The position numbers and the translations under genes were made by a program. A DNA stretch of 64,000 nucleotides from Desulfobulbus oralis (GTDB taxonomy: Bacteria; Desulfobacterota; Desulfobulbia; Desulfobulbales; Desulfobulbaceae). Below are positions 8,973-19,045 of this stretch, piece after piece (the stretch's first letter is position 1; each line of letters starts with the position of its first letter). Location of the stretch: positions 620,001 through 684,000 of the forward strand of contig NZ_CP021255.1 in the NCBI RefSeq assembly GCF_002952055.1, written 5' to 3'. The notes under the pieces are model-generated. The model had not been told where the DNA came from and ran no database searches. It saw only the letters and a program-made list of their open reading frames with translations.

Positions 8973-9049
8973 TGGTGAACGAGGCGGGATTTGAACCCGC
9001 GACCTTTGGCTTCGGAGGCCAACGCTCTATCCAGCTGAGCTACCCGTCC
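8973..9049 (-). tRNA. tRNA-Arg (anticodon CCG)
   Basis: A 77-nt cloverleaf on the minus strand. The acceptor arm GGACGGG pairs with CTCGTTC, the D-arm is GCTC/GAGC, the anticodon stem TTGGC/GCCAA has loop CTCCGAA (anticodon CCG), the T-arm is GCGGG-TTCAAAT-CCCGC, the discriminator is A and the 3' CCA is encoded. Confidence 0.97.
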
Positions 9050-9216
9050 ACAGATCTGATTGCCGTTTTCATACCACAGGCCAGCAGCCATGACCAGCTT
9101 TTTGTAGGCGGCTCAGGCTGTGTCCGCCATCATAAGCACGATTGCCGTGGTGGCAAGCGGCACCCCATGCATCCGTCCAATTCCGGGCTTCCGCTTGTCA
9201 GGCACACGGGACCCAT

Positions 9217-10452
9217 TCACAGCTCCTGCCAGCAGGGGGCCTTGCCGCTGCCTGGCCTCAGGGTAATCAGCGCAACTTCCGCTGGCACTCCCATCCGCAC
9301 CGGAAAACCCGCCCACAGACCGGCGCCGCTGGTCACATAGAGCGCCATGTCTGCGACCTGGTACCAACCCCGGACAAAGCCCCTGTTCGCCTGCTGCACG
9401 ATCCTGTCCATGCCGATGCACTGGCCGCCATGCGTGTGGCCGGAGAGCTGCAGGTCGATGCCGGCCCGGGCATTGCGACGGGCGCGTCTGGGACCATGAT
9501 CCAGCAGAACGCGGACTGCACCCTCGGCTCTGCCCGGGAGGCCGGCAAACACCTGTTCCACCCCGAGCGGCTGCCGGCCTATGCGCCGGGCCGCGCGGTC
9601 GTCCAGACCGGCCAGCACCAGCCTGGCCCGGCCATGCTTCAGGACCAGACCCTCGTTGTGCAAAACCCGGATGCCCACCTTGTGGTACAGCTGCATCCAG
9701 CCCGCATAATCGCTGTAATATTCGTGGTTGCCGGTACAGGCAAAGACCCCGTGTTTCGCTGTCAGGCCCGCATACTCCAAAGCCGCCTGGATGCGGTTGC
9801 CGCCCCTGGCCACCCGGTATTCCCAGCGGCCGTCCGCCAGATCGCCGCTCAGGGCGATCACATCCGGGGCCGTGGCATTGGTTATCTCCACAATCGTCCG
9901 CACCCAGTTGATGCTGGTCAGCGGTCCCACGTGGATGTCGGCCAGATGCGCGATTTTGAAACCGTCGAGTTCCGACGGCAGGTCTGGCAGAAAAAGCACC
10001 ATCCGGTGCAGGGAGGGCACCTCCGTGCCCTTGTACAGACCGGCTGCCGAGGCACCCAGGGAAAAGGCCGGCGGCACGAACGAACAGACCAGCGTGCCGC
10101 TTTTCCTGAGGAAGCTGCGGCGGCTGGACGAAAAAGCGGCATGGCTCGCGTTTGGCGGCGCAAGGCGGCGAAACAGCCAGCGACAGAGGCGGAGGCCATC
10201 CAGACAGAAGGTCCAGAGGAACAGCAGAATCAATGCGGTAAAGAGCCAGATCTGCAGCGTCAGGAGCCAGGCCGGTATATCCGGTCCGGCAAGGTTGCGG
10301 AACAGGGCCGAATCGATGGCATACACCTGCGACACCACTGCCAGCCCCAGAATGGCGGCAATCCGCCGGGGCCAGGACCAGTCGTGCCGCAACAGCGCAT
10401 GCCCGGCCAACCAGCATGCCGGCAGCAGAATGGCGAAGAAAAGAGTCAGCAT
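9217..10452 (-). CDS. Membrane-anchored metallophosphoesterase
   Basis: A 411-residue protein with about three hydrophobic segments in residues 1-95, then a calcineurin-like phosphoesterase domain. The metal-ligand motifs are in order: HLADIHVG, SGDLADG, CTGNHEYY and LSGHTHGGQ. It resembles the YaeI/YkuE group of phosphodiesterases. Between the membrane part and the catalytic domain is SSRRSFLRKSG followed by a hydrophobic stretch, which looks like an internal twin-arginine signal and suggests that the catalytic domain is outside the cytoplasm. Substrate unknown. Confidence 0.85.
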   Translation of the reverse strand: MLTLFFAILLPACWLAGHALLRHDWSWPRRIAAILGLAVVSQVYAIDSALFRNLAGPDIPAWLLTLQIWLFTALILLFLWTFCLDGLRLCRWLFRRLAPPNASHAAFSSSRRSFLRKSGTLVCSFVPPAFSLGASAAGLYKGTEVPSLHRMVLFLPDLPSELDGFKIAHLADIHVGPLTSINWVRTIVEITNATAPDVIALSGDLADGRWEYRVARGGNRIQAALEYAGLTAKHGVFACTGNHEYYSDYAGWMQLYHKVGIRVLHNEGLVLKHGRARLVLAGLDDRAARRIGRQPLGVEQVFAGLPGRAEGAVRVLLDHGPRRARRNARAGIDLQLSGHTHGGQCIGMDRIVQQANRGFVRGWYQVADMALYVTSGAGLWAGFPVRMGVPAEVALITLRPGSGKAPCWQEL

Positions 10453-10497
10453 ATTGAATCAGACGAAACAGTCGGAAGGGAAGGCTGCAGGCCGTGC

Positions 10498-10824
10498 TCA
10501 CCCGCCCCTGCCGTCGAGTCGCTGCATGTAGCTTGCCCACTCCACAGGCAGCAGGCTCTGTTTTTTGGTATTGCAGTCCTTGCAGCAGGGGACGAGGTTG
10601 TCTTTGGTGCTGCGGCCGCCCCGTGAAAGCGGCACAACGTGGTCCATGGTCAAATTGGCGTAGCCCACCTTTTTGCCGCAGTACCAGCACTCGCCGCTTG
10701 CAGTTTTCTGCTGCCACCAGCGGGTCTTCCGCAGTTGCCGGGCCTTGTCGCGCTCCCGCCGGAGCTCCGCCTCGTCCGGCTCGCTCATGCCCATGAGCGC
10801 CCGCAGCATTTCCTGTTCGTTCAT
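10498..10824 (-). CDS. HNH endonuclease-domain protein
   Basis: A 108-residue protein with the HNH fold: zinc pairs CWYC and CKDC flank the catalytic segment MDHVVPLSRGG and the Asn in KDNLVPCC. Such small HNH proteins are DNA nucleases of uncertain biological role. Its start codon overlaps the folC stop (ATGA), so it is translationally coupled to folC, a housekeeping folate gene; this argues for a stable resident rather than a mobile nuclease. Confidence 0.85.
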   Translation of the reverse strand: MNEQEMLRALMGMSEPDEAELRRERDKARQLRKTRWWQQKTASGECWYCGKKVGYANLTMDHVVPLSRGGRSTKDNLVPCCKDCNTKKQSLLPVEWASYMQRLDGRGG

Positions 10825-12107
10825 ACCGCAGCCCCCGGCTTGAGCAGTGACCGCACCTGGCCCACCAAATAGAGGGAACCAGCCACGCAGAGCAAATCCT
10901 CCGGCCCGGTATCCGCCAAGGCCGCGTTCAGCGCCGCGGCCACCGGCTCCACTACCCGGGTTCTGGCCCGCTCGGCAGGAGCGAGCCCCTGCTGCAACTC
11001 GCCGGGCCTGGCCGAGCGCAGGGTTTCGGCCCGGGTCAGAATGATGCTGCCGGCCAGCGCGAAGAGCCGGCTGCGCGCTGCCGCCATGTTCTTGTCCGCC
11101 ATATTGCCCCAGATCAGCACGATGCGGCGCCCTGCCTCCAGGGCCTCCAGCGCCGCACAGAGGGCCGCCACGCCCGCCTCGTTGTGCGCTCCATCCAGAA
11201 CAATGCGGCGGCCTCGTGCCTGCAGGTATTCCATGCGACCCGGCCAGTGCACTGCCGCCATGCCGCGCCGGATGGCCGCTTCGTCCACCGGCAGGCGCCC
11301 AGCCACGAGTTCCAGCGCGGCCAGGGCCAAAGCCGCGTTCAGGACCTGATGCTCGCCCGGCAACACAAGCGGCAGATCCCGAAATTCCCGGCCGTGAATG
11401 CCGCGATAATACAGACCATGGGGCCGCATTGCCGCCGAAAAATCACGGCCGAACAGGTAGAGCGGGCTCGCGTTCCGTGTACAGCATGCTTCTATGACTG
11501 CCCTGCTGTCGCCGTTTCGGCCGGAGCAGACCACCGGCACCCCGGGCTTGATGATGCCCGCTTTTTCCGCGGCAATGCTTTTGAGGTCCGCACCCAAATA
11601 GGCCTCGTGATCGCGACTGATATCGGTGATGATCGATACGAGCGGCTGCACCACATTGGTGGCATCCAGCCGGCCACCCAGCCCGGTTTCCAGGATGGCG
11701 ACGTCCACCTGCTTTTCGGCCAGCCAGCGGAAGGCCGCAAGGGTCGCGCATTCAAACCAGGTGGGCTCCGGGCCGGCCGGAATCGCCGCGATCTCCCGGC
11801 GCAGCGCTGTCATCAGGGCAGCGAATTCCGCTTCGCTGATGAGCTCCTCTCCGATGGCGAAACGCTCCCGCACACTCACCAGATGTGGCGAGGAATACAA
11901 GCCTGCACGCCAGCCAGCCGCCCCAAAGAGCGAACGCAATGTACTGCCCACCGAGCCCTTGCCGTTGGTTCCGGCAATGTGGATGCAGGCCAGTCCCCGT
12001 TCCGGATGGCCCAGACCTGCCAGCAGCAGCCGCATGGTCTCAAGTCCCAGCTTGATGCGAAACATCTGCAGGCTGTCCAGGTACGCGCAGGATTCAGAAT
12101 AGTCCAT
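10821..12107 (-). CDS. folC: Folylpolyglutamate synthase / dihydrofolate synthase
   Basis: A 428-residue Mur-ligase-like enzyme that adds glutamate to dihydropteroate or folates in the cytoplasm. The P-loop HIAGTNGKGSVGSTL lies near residue 45, followed by the FERFAIGEE-like and TGLGGRLDATNVV segments typical of the family. The start at 12107 (MDYSESCAYLDSLQMF) matches the usual FolC N-terminus. Overlaps the HNH gene by 4 bp. Confidence 0.93.
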   Translation of the reverse strand: MDYSESCAYLDSLQMFRIKLGLETMRLLLAGLGHPERGLACIHIAGTNGKGSVGSTLRSLFGAAGWRAGLYSSPHLVSVRERFAIGEELISEAEFAALMTALRREIAAIPAGPEPTWFECATLAAFRWLAEKQVDVAILETGLGGRLDATNVVQPLVSIITDISRDHEAYLGADLKSIAAEKAGIIKPGVPVVCSGRNGDSRAVIEACCTRNASPLYLFGRDFSAAMRPHGLYYRGIHGREFRDLPLVLPGEHQVLNAALALAALELVAGRLPVDEAAIRRGMAAVHWPGRMEYLQARGRRIVLDGAHNEAGVAALCAALEALEAGRRIVLIWGNMADKNMAAARSRLFALAGSIILTRAETLRSARPGELQQGLAPAERARTRVVEPVAAALNAALADTGPEDLLCVAGSLYLVGQVRSLLKPGAAV

Positions 12108-12382
12108 CAGAAAAGAAAAAAGGCTGTCACTACGGATTGAGCAAAAGAGACATGGTGGGACAGGGGGGCGAGACCCCCGAAACGCCACTGGTGGTGTGGC
12201 CGTACAAAAAATAAATAAAAACAATATATTACAGTACAGATTTAGTTATTGTAGCACAGTCTTGTCCCAGCGTATAGCAATTTTCCCGGGACACGCGCCC
12301 GAAAGGCGGCCAGAGCCGCTGCCGAAAAAAGCGGCCACAGGCTTTGCCCTTTTCCAACAGGTTGCTGTCCCTTGCCGCCACC

Positions 12383-13036
12383 TCATAGCAGGGTAAAGCG
12401 GTTTTTGTGAAAGCGCAGCAGGCCCTCCTTTTGCATCAGGCCCAGCTCGCGGGAAAGGGCACTGCGGTCGACACTGAGGTAGTCGGCCAACTCCTGCCGG
12501 TTGAAGGGAATTTCCACGGTGTCACGGCCCTTGTCGAGCCGGGAGGACAGAAAGGCCAGGAGCCTGTCGCGGGTGCTGCGGAGCGACAGGCATTGCATCT
12601 TCGTGGCCAGATGCACATTTTTTTCCGCGAGGATACAGGCCATGTTGGCAATTATCCGGGCATGGACGGCACAGGCGTTGGAGCATCTGGTGACAATGCG
12701 CTCATAGTCGGCCAACAGCACTTCCGTGCGCCCGCAGGCGACCACGTCAAAGGGCAGGGCCCCTATTCCGGCACAGGCAAAGGCCTCGGCAAAGAGTTCG
12801 CCCTCGGGCACCTGGGCCAGGATCATCCGGCGGCCCCGGAAATCTTCGTGCACTATCCGCACACCGCCGGAAAGGACAATGCCCACGGAAAACTTTCGCT
12901 CTCCGGCCCGGAAAATCGCGGCCCCGTCGGAGCAGCTCCGACGGACCGCTGCCAGACAGCGCAGCACGGGAGCAAATTCGCCGGCCTCGATGCCTGCAAA
13001 CAGGCGGCAGCGCGTCCGTAATTCGGAAATTTTCAT
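12383..13036 (-). CDS. Crp/Fnr-family transcriptional regulator
   Basis: A 217-residue regulator: N-terminal cyclic-nucleotide-binding-type beta barrel (GAAIFRAGERKFSVGIVLSG) and a C-terminal winged helix-turn-helix (FNRQELADYLSVDRSALSRE). The four-cysteine iron-sulfur pattern of Fnr is not evident. It is transcribed divergently from nrfHA, and a 14-bp palindrome (13049-13062) lies just upstream of its start, so it may control itself and the nitrite reductase genes. Relationship to HcpR-type nitrosative-stress regulators is possible but unproven. Confidence 0.85.
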   Translation of the reverse strand: MKISELRTRCRLFAGIEAGEFAPVLRCLAAVRRSCSDGAAIFRAGERKFSVGIVLSGGVRIVHEDFRGRRMILAQVPEGELFAEAFACAGIGALPFDVVACGRTEVLLADYERIVTRCSNACAVHARIIANMACILAEKNVHLATKMQCLSLRSTRDRLLAFLSSRLDKGRDTVEIPFNRQELADYLSVDRSALSRELGLMQKEGLLRFHKNRFTLL

Positions 13037-13048
13037 TTTGCGGCCCTT

Positions 13049-13062
13049 GTTGCAAATGCAAC
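13049..13062. promoter_or_regulatory. Palindromic operator candidate, Crp/Fnr type
   Basis: GTTGCAAATGCAAC is an inverted repeat with 6-bp arms around a 2-bp centre. It lies 12 bp upstream of the Crp/Fnr-family start codon, overlapping its leader, in the 212-bp region shared with the divergent nrfHA genes. Confidence 0.4.
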
Positions 13063-13248
13063 TGCTTTTTCCCCCTGTATAGGGTATATGTGGCAATCAG
13101 GGTGTACCTGTTTTCTGTCCACAGCGCCAGCATTGTCTCACCGGATGGTCGCGCTTTTCCTGGAAGCAAGCGGAACATTCCCTGCTGTGCGGCGGGAAGA
13201 TCTCTGGAGAGCGGATGTTCGGGGCTCAGCAAACTGGGGGGAATGCCT

Positions 13249-13785
13249 ATGAAAAAAAAGAGCACGATCATGCCCTGGATCGCCATGTGTTCGGTGGCGG
13301 TAGCGCTTCTGGTCTTTCTCAATCTGATGCGGGAAACGAAAATGCTGACGCTTCTGTCGCACGAGTCGGAGGCCTGTATCGTCTGTCATCCGATGAACAC
13401 CCTGTACGCCACCTGGCAGCACAGTTCCCACCGGAACGGCACGGTCTGCATCGACTGCCACCTGCCCAACGACGGCTTCGTCAACAAATGGATGGCCAAG
13501 GCCCGTGACGGCATGCGCCACTCCACGGCCATGACGCTCAGAAACTACGGCATGAACCTGCACGTGACCGACGATGCGGCGGGCCGCATTCAGGCCAACT
13601 GCATTCGCTGCCACGAGAGCGCGGTTTCCCAGATGCTGGACAACAGCGCACTGTACGCCAAGCAGCGGGACGACACGGTGCAAACGGGTCGCCGCTGCTG
13701 GGAATGTCATCGCAGCGTGCCTCACGGGCGCATGCGCAACCTGGCCGCTACCCAGAACAACTTTCTTGAGCAGGACATCAAATAA
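13249..13785 (+). CDS. nrfH: Cytochrome c nitrite reductase small subunit NrfH
   Basis: A 178-residue NapC/NirT-type membrane quinol dehydrogenase. One N-terminal transmembrane helix (about residues 8-27) is followed by four CxxCH haem motifs: CIVCH (43-47), CIDCH (67-71), CIRCH (118-122) and CWECH (150-154). It passes electrons from menaquinol to NrfA at the periplasmic face. ATG 13249 is best spaced from the GGGGGG ribosome binding site; ATG 13243 is an alternative. nrfA follows after 17 bases. Confidence 0.96.
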   Translation: MKKKSTIMPWIAMCSVAVALLVFLNLMRETKMLTLLSHESEACIVCHPMNTLYATWQHSSHRNGTVCIDCHLPNDGFVNKWMAKARDGMRHSTAMTLRNYGMNLHVTDDAAGRIQANCIRCHESAVSQMLDNSALYAKQRDDTVQTGRRCWECHRSVPHGRMRNLAATQNNFLEQDIK

Positions 13786-13802
13786 CCCCCGGGAGGAACG
13801 AT

Positions 13803-15413
13803 ATGAAGAAATATCAGGTTGTGACGTCCGTATCGGTGCTCGCCATTGTGGCCATGCTGCTTCTGACCGTGTCCGTCAGGGAAAACAAGGCGGATCAGGC
13901 GAGAATCGCCGCCACGCCGGAAATCAAAGCATTCGAGGTGCGCTCTTCCGAATGGGGCAGGCATTATCCCCGCCAGTACTCCACCTACATGCAGACCAAA
14001 AAAAGCGACGCCTTCATAGACGTTTTGGGGGATCTGGAACCGGGCCTGGTCATCAACTGGGCGGGTTATGCCTTTTCCAAGGATTACAGCCGGCCCCGCG
14101 GGCACTACTACATGCTGGAGGATCAGGCGGTCACCCTGCGTACCGGCGCGCCCGATCCGGCCAAAGGTATTCCCAGCCCCCAGCCGACCGCCTGCTGGAC
14201 CTGCAAGGGGCCGGATGTGTCCCGGCTGATCGCCCGGGACGGCGAGCTGGAATTCTTCACCGGCACCTGGGACAAGTACGGCAGCGAAGTGGTCAATCCG
14301 GTGGGTTGCGCCGACTGCCACGATCCCAAGACCATGAAGCTGGTCACCACGCGGCCCCATCTGAAACGCGCCGTGGATGCCAGCGGCATCCTCAAGTACG
14401 ACGAGGCCACCCAGCAGGATATGCGCTCCCTGGTCTGCGCCCAATGCCATATCGAGTACTACTTCAAGCCCACGGAATGGACGGACAAAAACGGCGAGAA
14501 GAAGGTGGCCAAAGTCAACACCCTGCCCTGGGACAAGGGGCTTTCCGTGGAGGCGATCGAGCAGTATTACGATGAAATCGGCTTCACCGATTACACCCAC
14601 AAACTCAGCAAGGCGCCCATCCTCAAGGCCCAGCACCCGGACTACGAGCTTTTCCGCACCAGCATCCACTTCAAACGTGGTCTGGCCTGCGCCGACTGTC
14701 ATATGCCCTATGTACGCGAAGGGGGTGTGAAGTATACCAGCCATCAAATTCTGGGCAATCCGCTGGACAGCATAGGCAATACCTGCCTGAACTGCCATCA
14801 TGACAGCGAAGAGGGTTTTCGCGCCATCATCAAGCGGAAACTGGAGCGAAAATACGAGCTGGCCAAACAGGCCACGGTGAGCATCGCCACCGCCCATCTC
14901 GAGGCGCAGAAGGCCTGGGAACTGGGGGCAAGCGAAGAGGAAATGCGGCCCGCGCTCATGGACATCCGCAAGGGCCAGTGGCGCTGGGATTTTGCCCTGG
15001 CCTCCCATGGCTCCTTCTTCCATGCCCCTGAGGAAATGCTGCGCATCGTTGCCGACGCTACCCACTACGGCCAGGAGGCGCGTATCAAGTTGCGGGCCAT
15101 TCTGGCCAAATACGGCGCTGGCGATTACGTGGCGCCCGATTTCTCCACCAAGGAAAAGGCCCAGGCCCTTGCTGGCATTGACCTGCTCAAGGAAAGCCGG
15201 GAAAAGACCCGCTTTCTCAATACGGTCCGCAAGGAATGGTTCAACGAGGCCAAGAAAAAGGGGGTCTTTGACCCGCAGGGCGAACAGGATATGATCCCCT
15301 TCATTTCCGCCTGGCCGGTGCCTGCGGAGGACGGATCCACGGAAAAGGCGCCCATGGAGACCAAGGCTGCCGGGGAGCAGACTCCCGACAGGCAGGCCAC
15401 GGAAAAGCTGTAA
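13803..15413 (+). CDS. nrfA: Ammonia-forming cytochrome c nitrite reductase NrfA
   Basis: A 536-residue periplasmic pentahaem enzyme that reduces nitrite to ammonium with six electrons. An N-terminal hydrophobic export signal (about residues 5-24) precedes the special active-site haem motif CWTCK (131-135) with its lysine ligand, and four CxxCH motifs: CADCH (169-173), CAQCH (212-216), a second CADCH and CLNCH. The last 35 residues are a low-complexity Glu/Lys/Ala tail beyond the usual family end. Co-transcribed with nrfH; preceded by GGGAGG. Confidence 0.97.
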   Translation: MKKYQVVTSVSVLAIVAMLLLTVSVRENKADQARIAATPEIKAFEVRSSEWGRHYPRQYSTYMQTKKSDAFIDVLGDLEPGLVINWAGYAFSKDYSRPRGHYYMLEDQAVTLRTGAPDPAKGIPSPQPTACWTCKGPDVSRLIARDGELEFFTGTWDKYGSEVVNPVGCADCHDPKTMKLVTTRPHLKRAVDASGILKYDEATQQDMRSLVCAQCHIEYYFKPTEWTDKNGEKKVAKVNTLPWDKGLSVEAIEQYYDEIGFTDYTHKLSKAPILKAQHPDYELFRTSIHFKRGLACADCHMPYVREGGVKYTSHQILGNPLDSIGNTCLNCHHDSEEGFRAIIKRKLERKYELAKQATVSIATAHLEAQKAWELGASEEEMRPALMDIRKGQWRWDFALASHGSFFHAPEEMLRIVADATHYGQEARIKLRAILAKYGAGDYVAPDFSTKEKAQALAGIDLLKESREKTRFLNTVRKEWFNEAKKKGVFDPQGEQDMIPFISAWPVPAEDGSTEKAPMETKAAGEQTPDRQATEKL

Positions 15414-15566
15414 TCGGCACGTGGGGCCCCAGGCTGCATAAAGGCCTGCCCCAAAATCTGGCTGGACCCAGGCTTCGCTGCCTCCGCAGCGGAGCCTGTT
15501 CGCTTTTGTCGTGAACAGGAGAGGTCGAAAATCGAAGCTTTCCCTTTTTTCGGTATTTTGCTATGA

Positions 15567-16943
<1,377 letters not shown>

Positions 16944-17081
16944 AACCTGCTTGCCAAAGAGGCAGGAATGCTTATTCAGCAGGGCGGGCGAGATATGAGC
17001 CAGCGGCGCTTTGGCGTACTTTTGCGGCTGGACCCAGAACATTGAACGGAAACCGGCCCGAGCGGTTTCCGGGGAGGAAAA

Positions 17082-17357
17082 ATGGCACGTATTACCGTGG
17101 AAGATTGTCTGGACAGTGTGAATGGCAACCGCTTTCAACTGATTCATCTGGTGGTGGAGCGGATTCGCCAGCACCGCAAGGGCGAACCCTATCTGGTGAA
17201 GGACAAAAACCGGGAAGTGGTCATGACCCTGCGTGAAGTGGCAGCCGGCAAGGTACGGGTCGACAATATTCAGACTTTGGCTGCGAAGCTGAAGAAAGAC
17301 AAAAAGACCGAGGCCGCTTCCGAAGAGGACGCCAAACAGCAGGCCCCGACCGCTTGA
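17082..17357 (+). CDS. rpoZ: RNA polymerase omega subunit
   Basis: A 91-residue protein starting [20 protein letters not shown], the signature of RpoZ, which helps assemble RNA polymerase around the beta' subunit. The C-terminal third is a charged, low-complexity tail. GGGGAGG precedes the start. dnaJ begins six bases after the stop, so the two are almost certainly co-transcribed. Confidence 0.93.
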   Translation: MARITVEDCLDSVNGNRFQLIHLVVERIRQHRKGEPYLVKDKNREVVMTLREVAAGKVRVDNIQTLAAKLKKDKKTEAASEEDAKQQAPTA

Positions 17358-17362
17358 ATGTG

Positions 17363-18517
17363 ATGAGCCAGACGTATTACGAAATTCTCGAGGTCGGGAA
17401 GACGGCCACCGCCGAAGTCATTAAAAAGGCCTATCGCAAGATGGCCATGAAGTATCACCCCGACCGGAATCCCGGCGATCCCGAAGCGGAGCTGCATTTC
17501 AAGGAGGCGGCCGAGGCCTACGAGGTGCTGAGCGATCCGGAAAAACGCCGTATCTACGACACCTATGGCAAGGAAGGCCTGCAGAACAGCGGCTACGGAG
17601 GGCCGGGCGGCAATGCAGACATTTTCTCGCACATCAACGACCTCTTCGGCGATATCTTCGGTTTTGGCGGCGGCCGGCGGCGCGATCCCAATGTGCCGGT
17701 GCAGGGTGCGGATCTGCGCTACGATCTGCGCATTTCCTTCATGGATGCGGTGCACGGCATAGACCGTGATATAGAAATCGTCCGGCGCGAAACCTGCTGG
17801 ACCTGCGAAGGCACGGGCGCCCGGCCCGGTTACAAGCCCCAGACCTGCCCGGCCTGTCACGGCAGAGGCCAGATTCTCCGCTCCCAGGGTTTTTTTCAGG
17901 TCAGCTCCCCCTGTCCGCACTGCGGCGGCACGGGTCAGGTCATTGCCCAGCCCTGTCAGGATTGCGGCGGTTCCGGGCTGGTGCGCAAGACCAAGACCGT
18001 GAAGCTGCATATCCCGGCCGGGGTGGACGATGGCTCCAGAATGCGGCTTTCCGGCGAGGGCGAGGGCGGACGCCGCGGGGGGCCCTCGGGCGATCTGTAT
18101 GTGGTGCTGCATGTCGAGCCCCACGAGCATTTTCAGCGGGAAGGCCAGACCATATTTCTGGAGCTGCCGCTGGCCATGGTCAACGCCGCTCTGGGCTGTA
18201 CCGTGGATGTGCCGACCATTCACGGCACCAGCAAACTGGAAATTCCGCCAGGCGCCCAGTCCGGCGACCGTTTCACCCTGCAGGGCGAGGGTGTGCCCGG
18301 CCTGCGCGGCGGCAGGGGCGATATGCTGGTCGAGGTGCGGGTCAAAACGCCTACAAAGCTGAGCGACGAGCAGCGCGAGCTGCTGCGGCGCTTTGCCGAG
18401 TTGAGCAGGGACGCCAAGCCGGAACAGGAGGAAAGTGGCTTCTTTGGCCGTCTTTTTCAGGGTCTGGGCCAGAAGCCAAACCCCAAAAGCGGTAAAAAGC
18501 AAAAGGCACAGAACTAG
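17363..18517 (+). CDS. dnaJ: Chaperone protein DnaJ
   Basis: A 384-residue type I Hsp40: J domain with the HPD tripeptide (YHPDRNPG), a Gly/Phe-rich linker, four zinc-binding CxxCxGxG repeats ([32 protein letters not shown]) and the C-terminal substrate-binding domains. It delivers unfolded clients to DnaK, which is not in this window. ATG 17363 is the likely start; GTG 17360 immediately precedes it. It follows rpoZ rather than the usual grpE-dnaK. Confidence 0.95.
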   Translation: MSQTYYEILEVGKTATAEVIKKAYRKMAMKYHPDRNPGDPEAELHFKEAAEAYEVLSDPEKRRIYDTYGKEGLQNSGYGGPGGNADIFSHINDLFGDIFGFGGGRRRDPNVPVQGADLRYDLRISFMDAVHGIDRDIEIVRRETCWTCEGTGARPGYKPQTCPACHGRGQILRSQGFFQVSSPCPHCGGTGQVIAQPCQDCGGSGLVRKTKTVKLHIPAGVDDGSRMRLSGEGEGGRRGGPSGDLYVVLHVEPHEHFQREGQTIFLELPLAMVNAALGCTVDVPTIHGTSKLEIPPGAQSGDRFTLQGEGVPGLRGGRGDMLVEVRVKTPTKLSDEQRELLRRFAELSRDAKPEQEESGFFGRLFQGLGQKPNPKSGKKQKAQN

Positions 18518-18679
18518 TGCCATGCCGGGTTGGCAGCGCCCTCGGCAAGCGGCATTGCCGTTGCCGAGGCCGACGGGATCATTTATGGTGTGCGTGAACA
18601 GAACAGGCACATCGTCCCAGGCATCGTTTCCTGCACACCTGGGCCTATGCCTGGATCCCGCAGGAGAAGGAGAATGGTC

Positions 18680-19042
18680 ATGACCAACGAAGAATTGCTG
18701 AGTTTTAAAAGACTGCTGGAAGATATGAAGGCATCGATCAATGCCGGAGTCGACCGAACCCTGGACACGCTGAACGCCCCTGCCGGCAACATTCCCGATC
18801 CCAACGACCGGGCCAGTCTGGAAACCGACCTGAGCTTCGAGTTGCGCCTGCGCGAACGTGACCGCAAGCTGGGTTCCAAGATTGACGCGGCGCTCAAACG
18901 GATCGGCGACGGCACCTTCGGCATCTGCAAAAGCTGCGGCCGGCAGATTTCCCGGCAGCGGCTGGAGGCCCGCCCGGTGACCGAGTTGTGCATCGATTGT
19001 AAAACCCGGCAGGAAAAGCGGGAAAAAGAACAGGGGCGCTGA
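18680..19042 (+). CDS. DksA/TraR-family zinc-finger regulator
   Basis: A 120-residue coiled-coil protein with a C-terminal four-cysteine zinc finger (CKSCG ... CIDCK) and the GTFGICKSCGRQI signature of DksA-like factors that bind the RNA polymerase secondary channel. ATG 18680 is favoured by AAGGAGA spacing over ATG 18674. It begins a tight plus-strand run: the galT-like gene starts three bases after its stop. Confidence 0.9.
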   Translation: MTNEELLSFKRLLEDMKASINAGVDRTLDTLNAPAGNIPDPNDRASLETDLSFELRLRERDRKLGSKIDAALKRIGDGTFGICKSCGRQISRQRLEARPVTELCIDCKTRQEKREKEQGR

Positions 19043-19045
19043 TCC

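Noticed and set aside
10498-10824. HNH protein as part of an anti-phage or mobile system
   Set aside because: It overlaps the folC stop and has no neighbouring defence gene; the setting is housekeeping.
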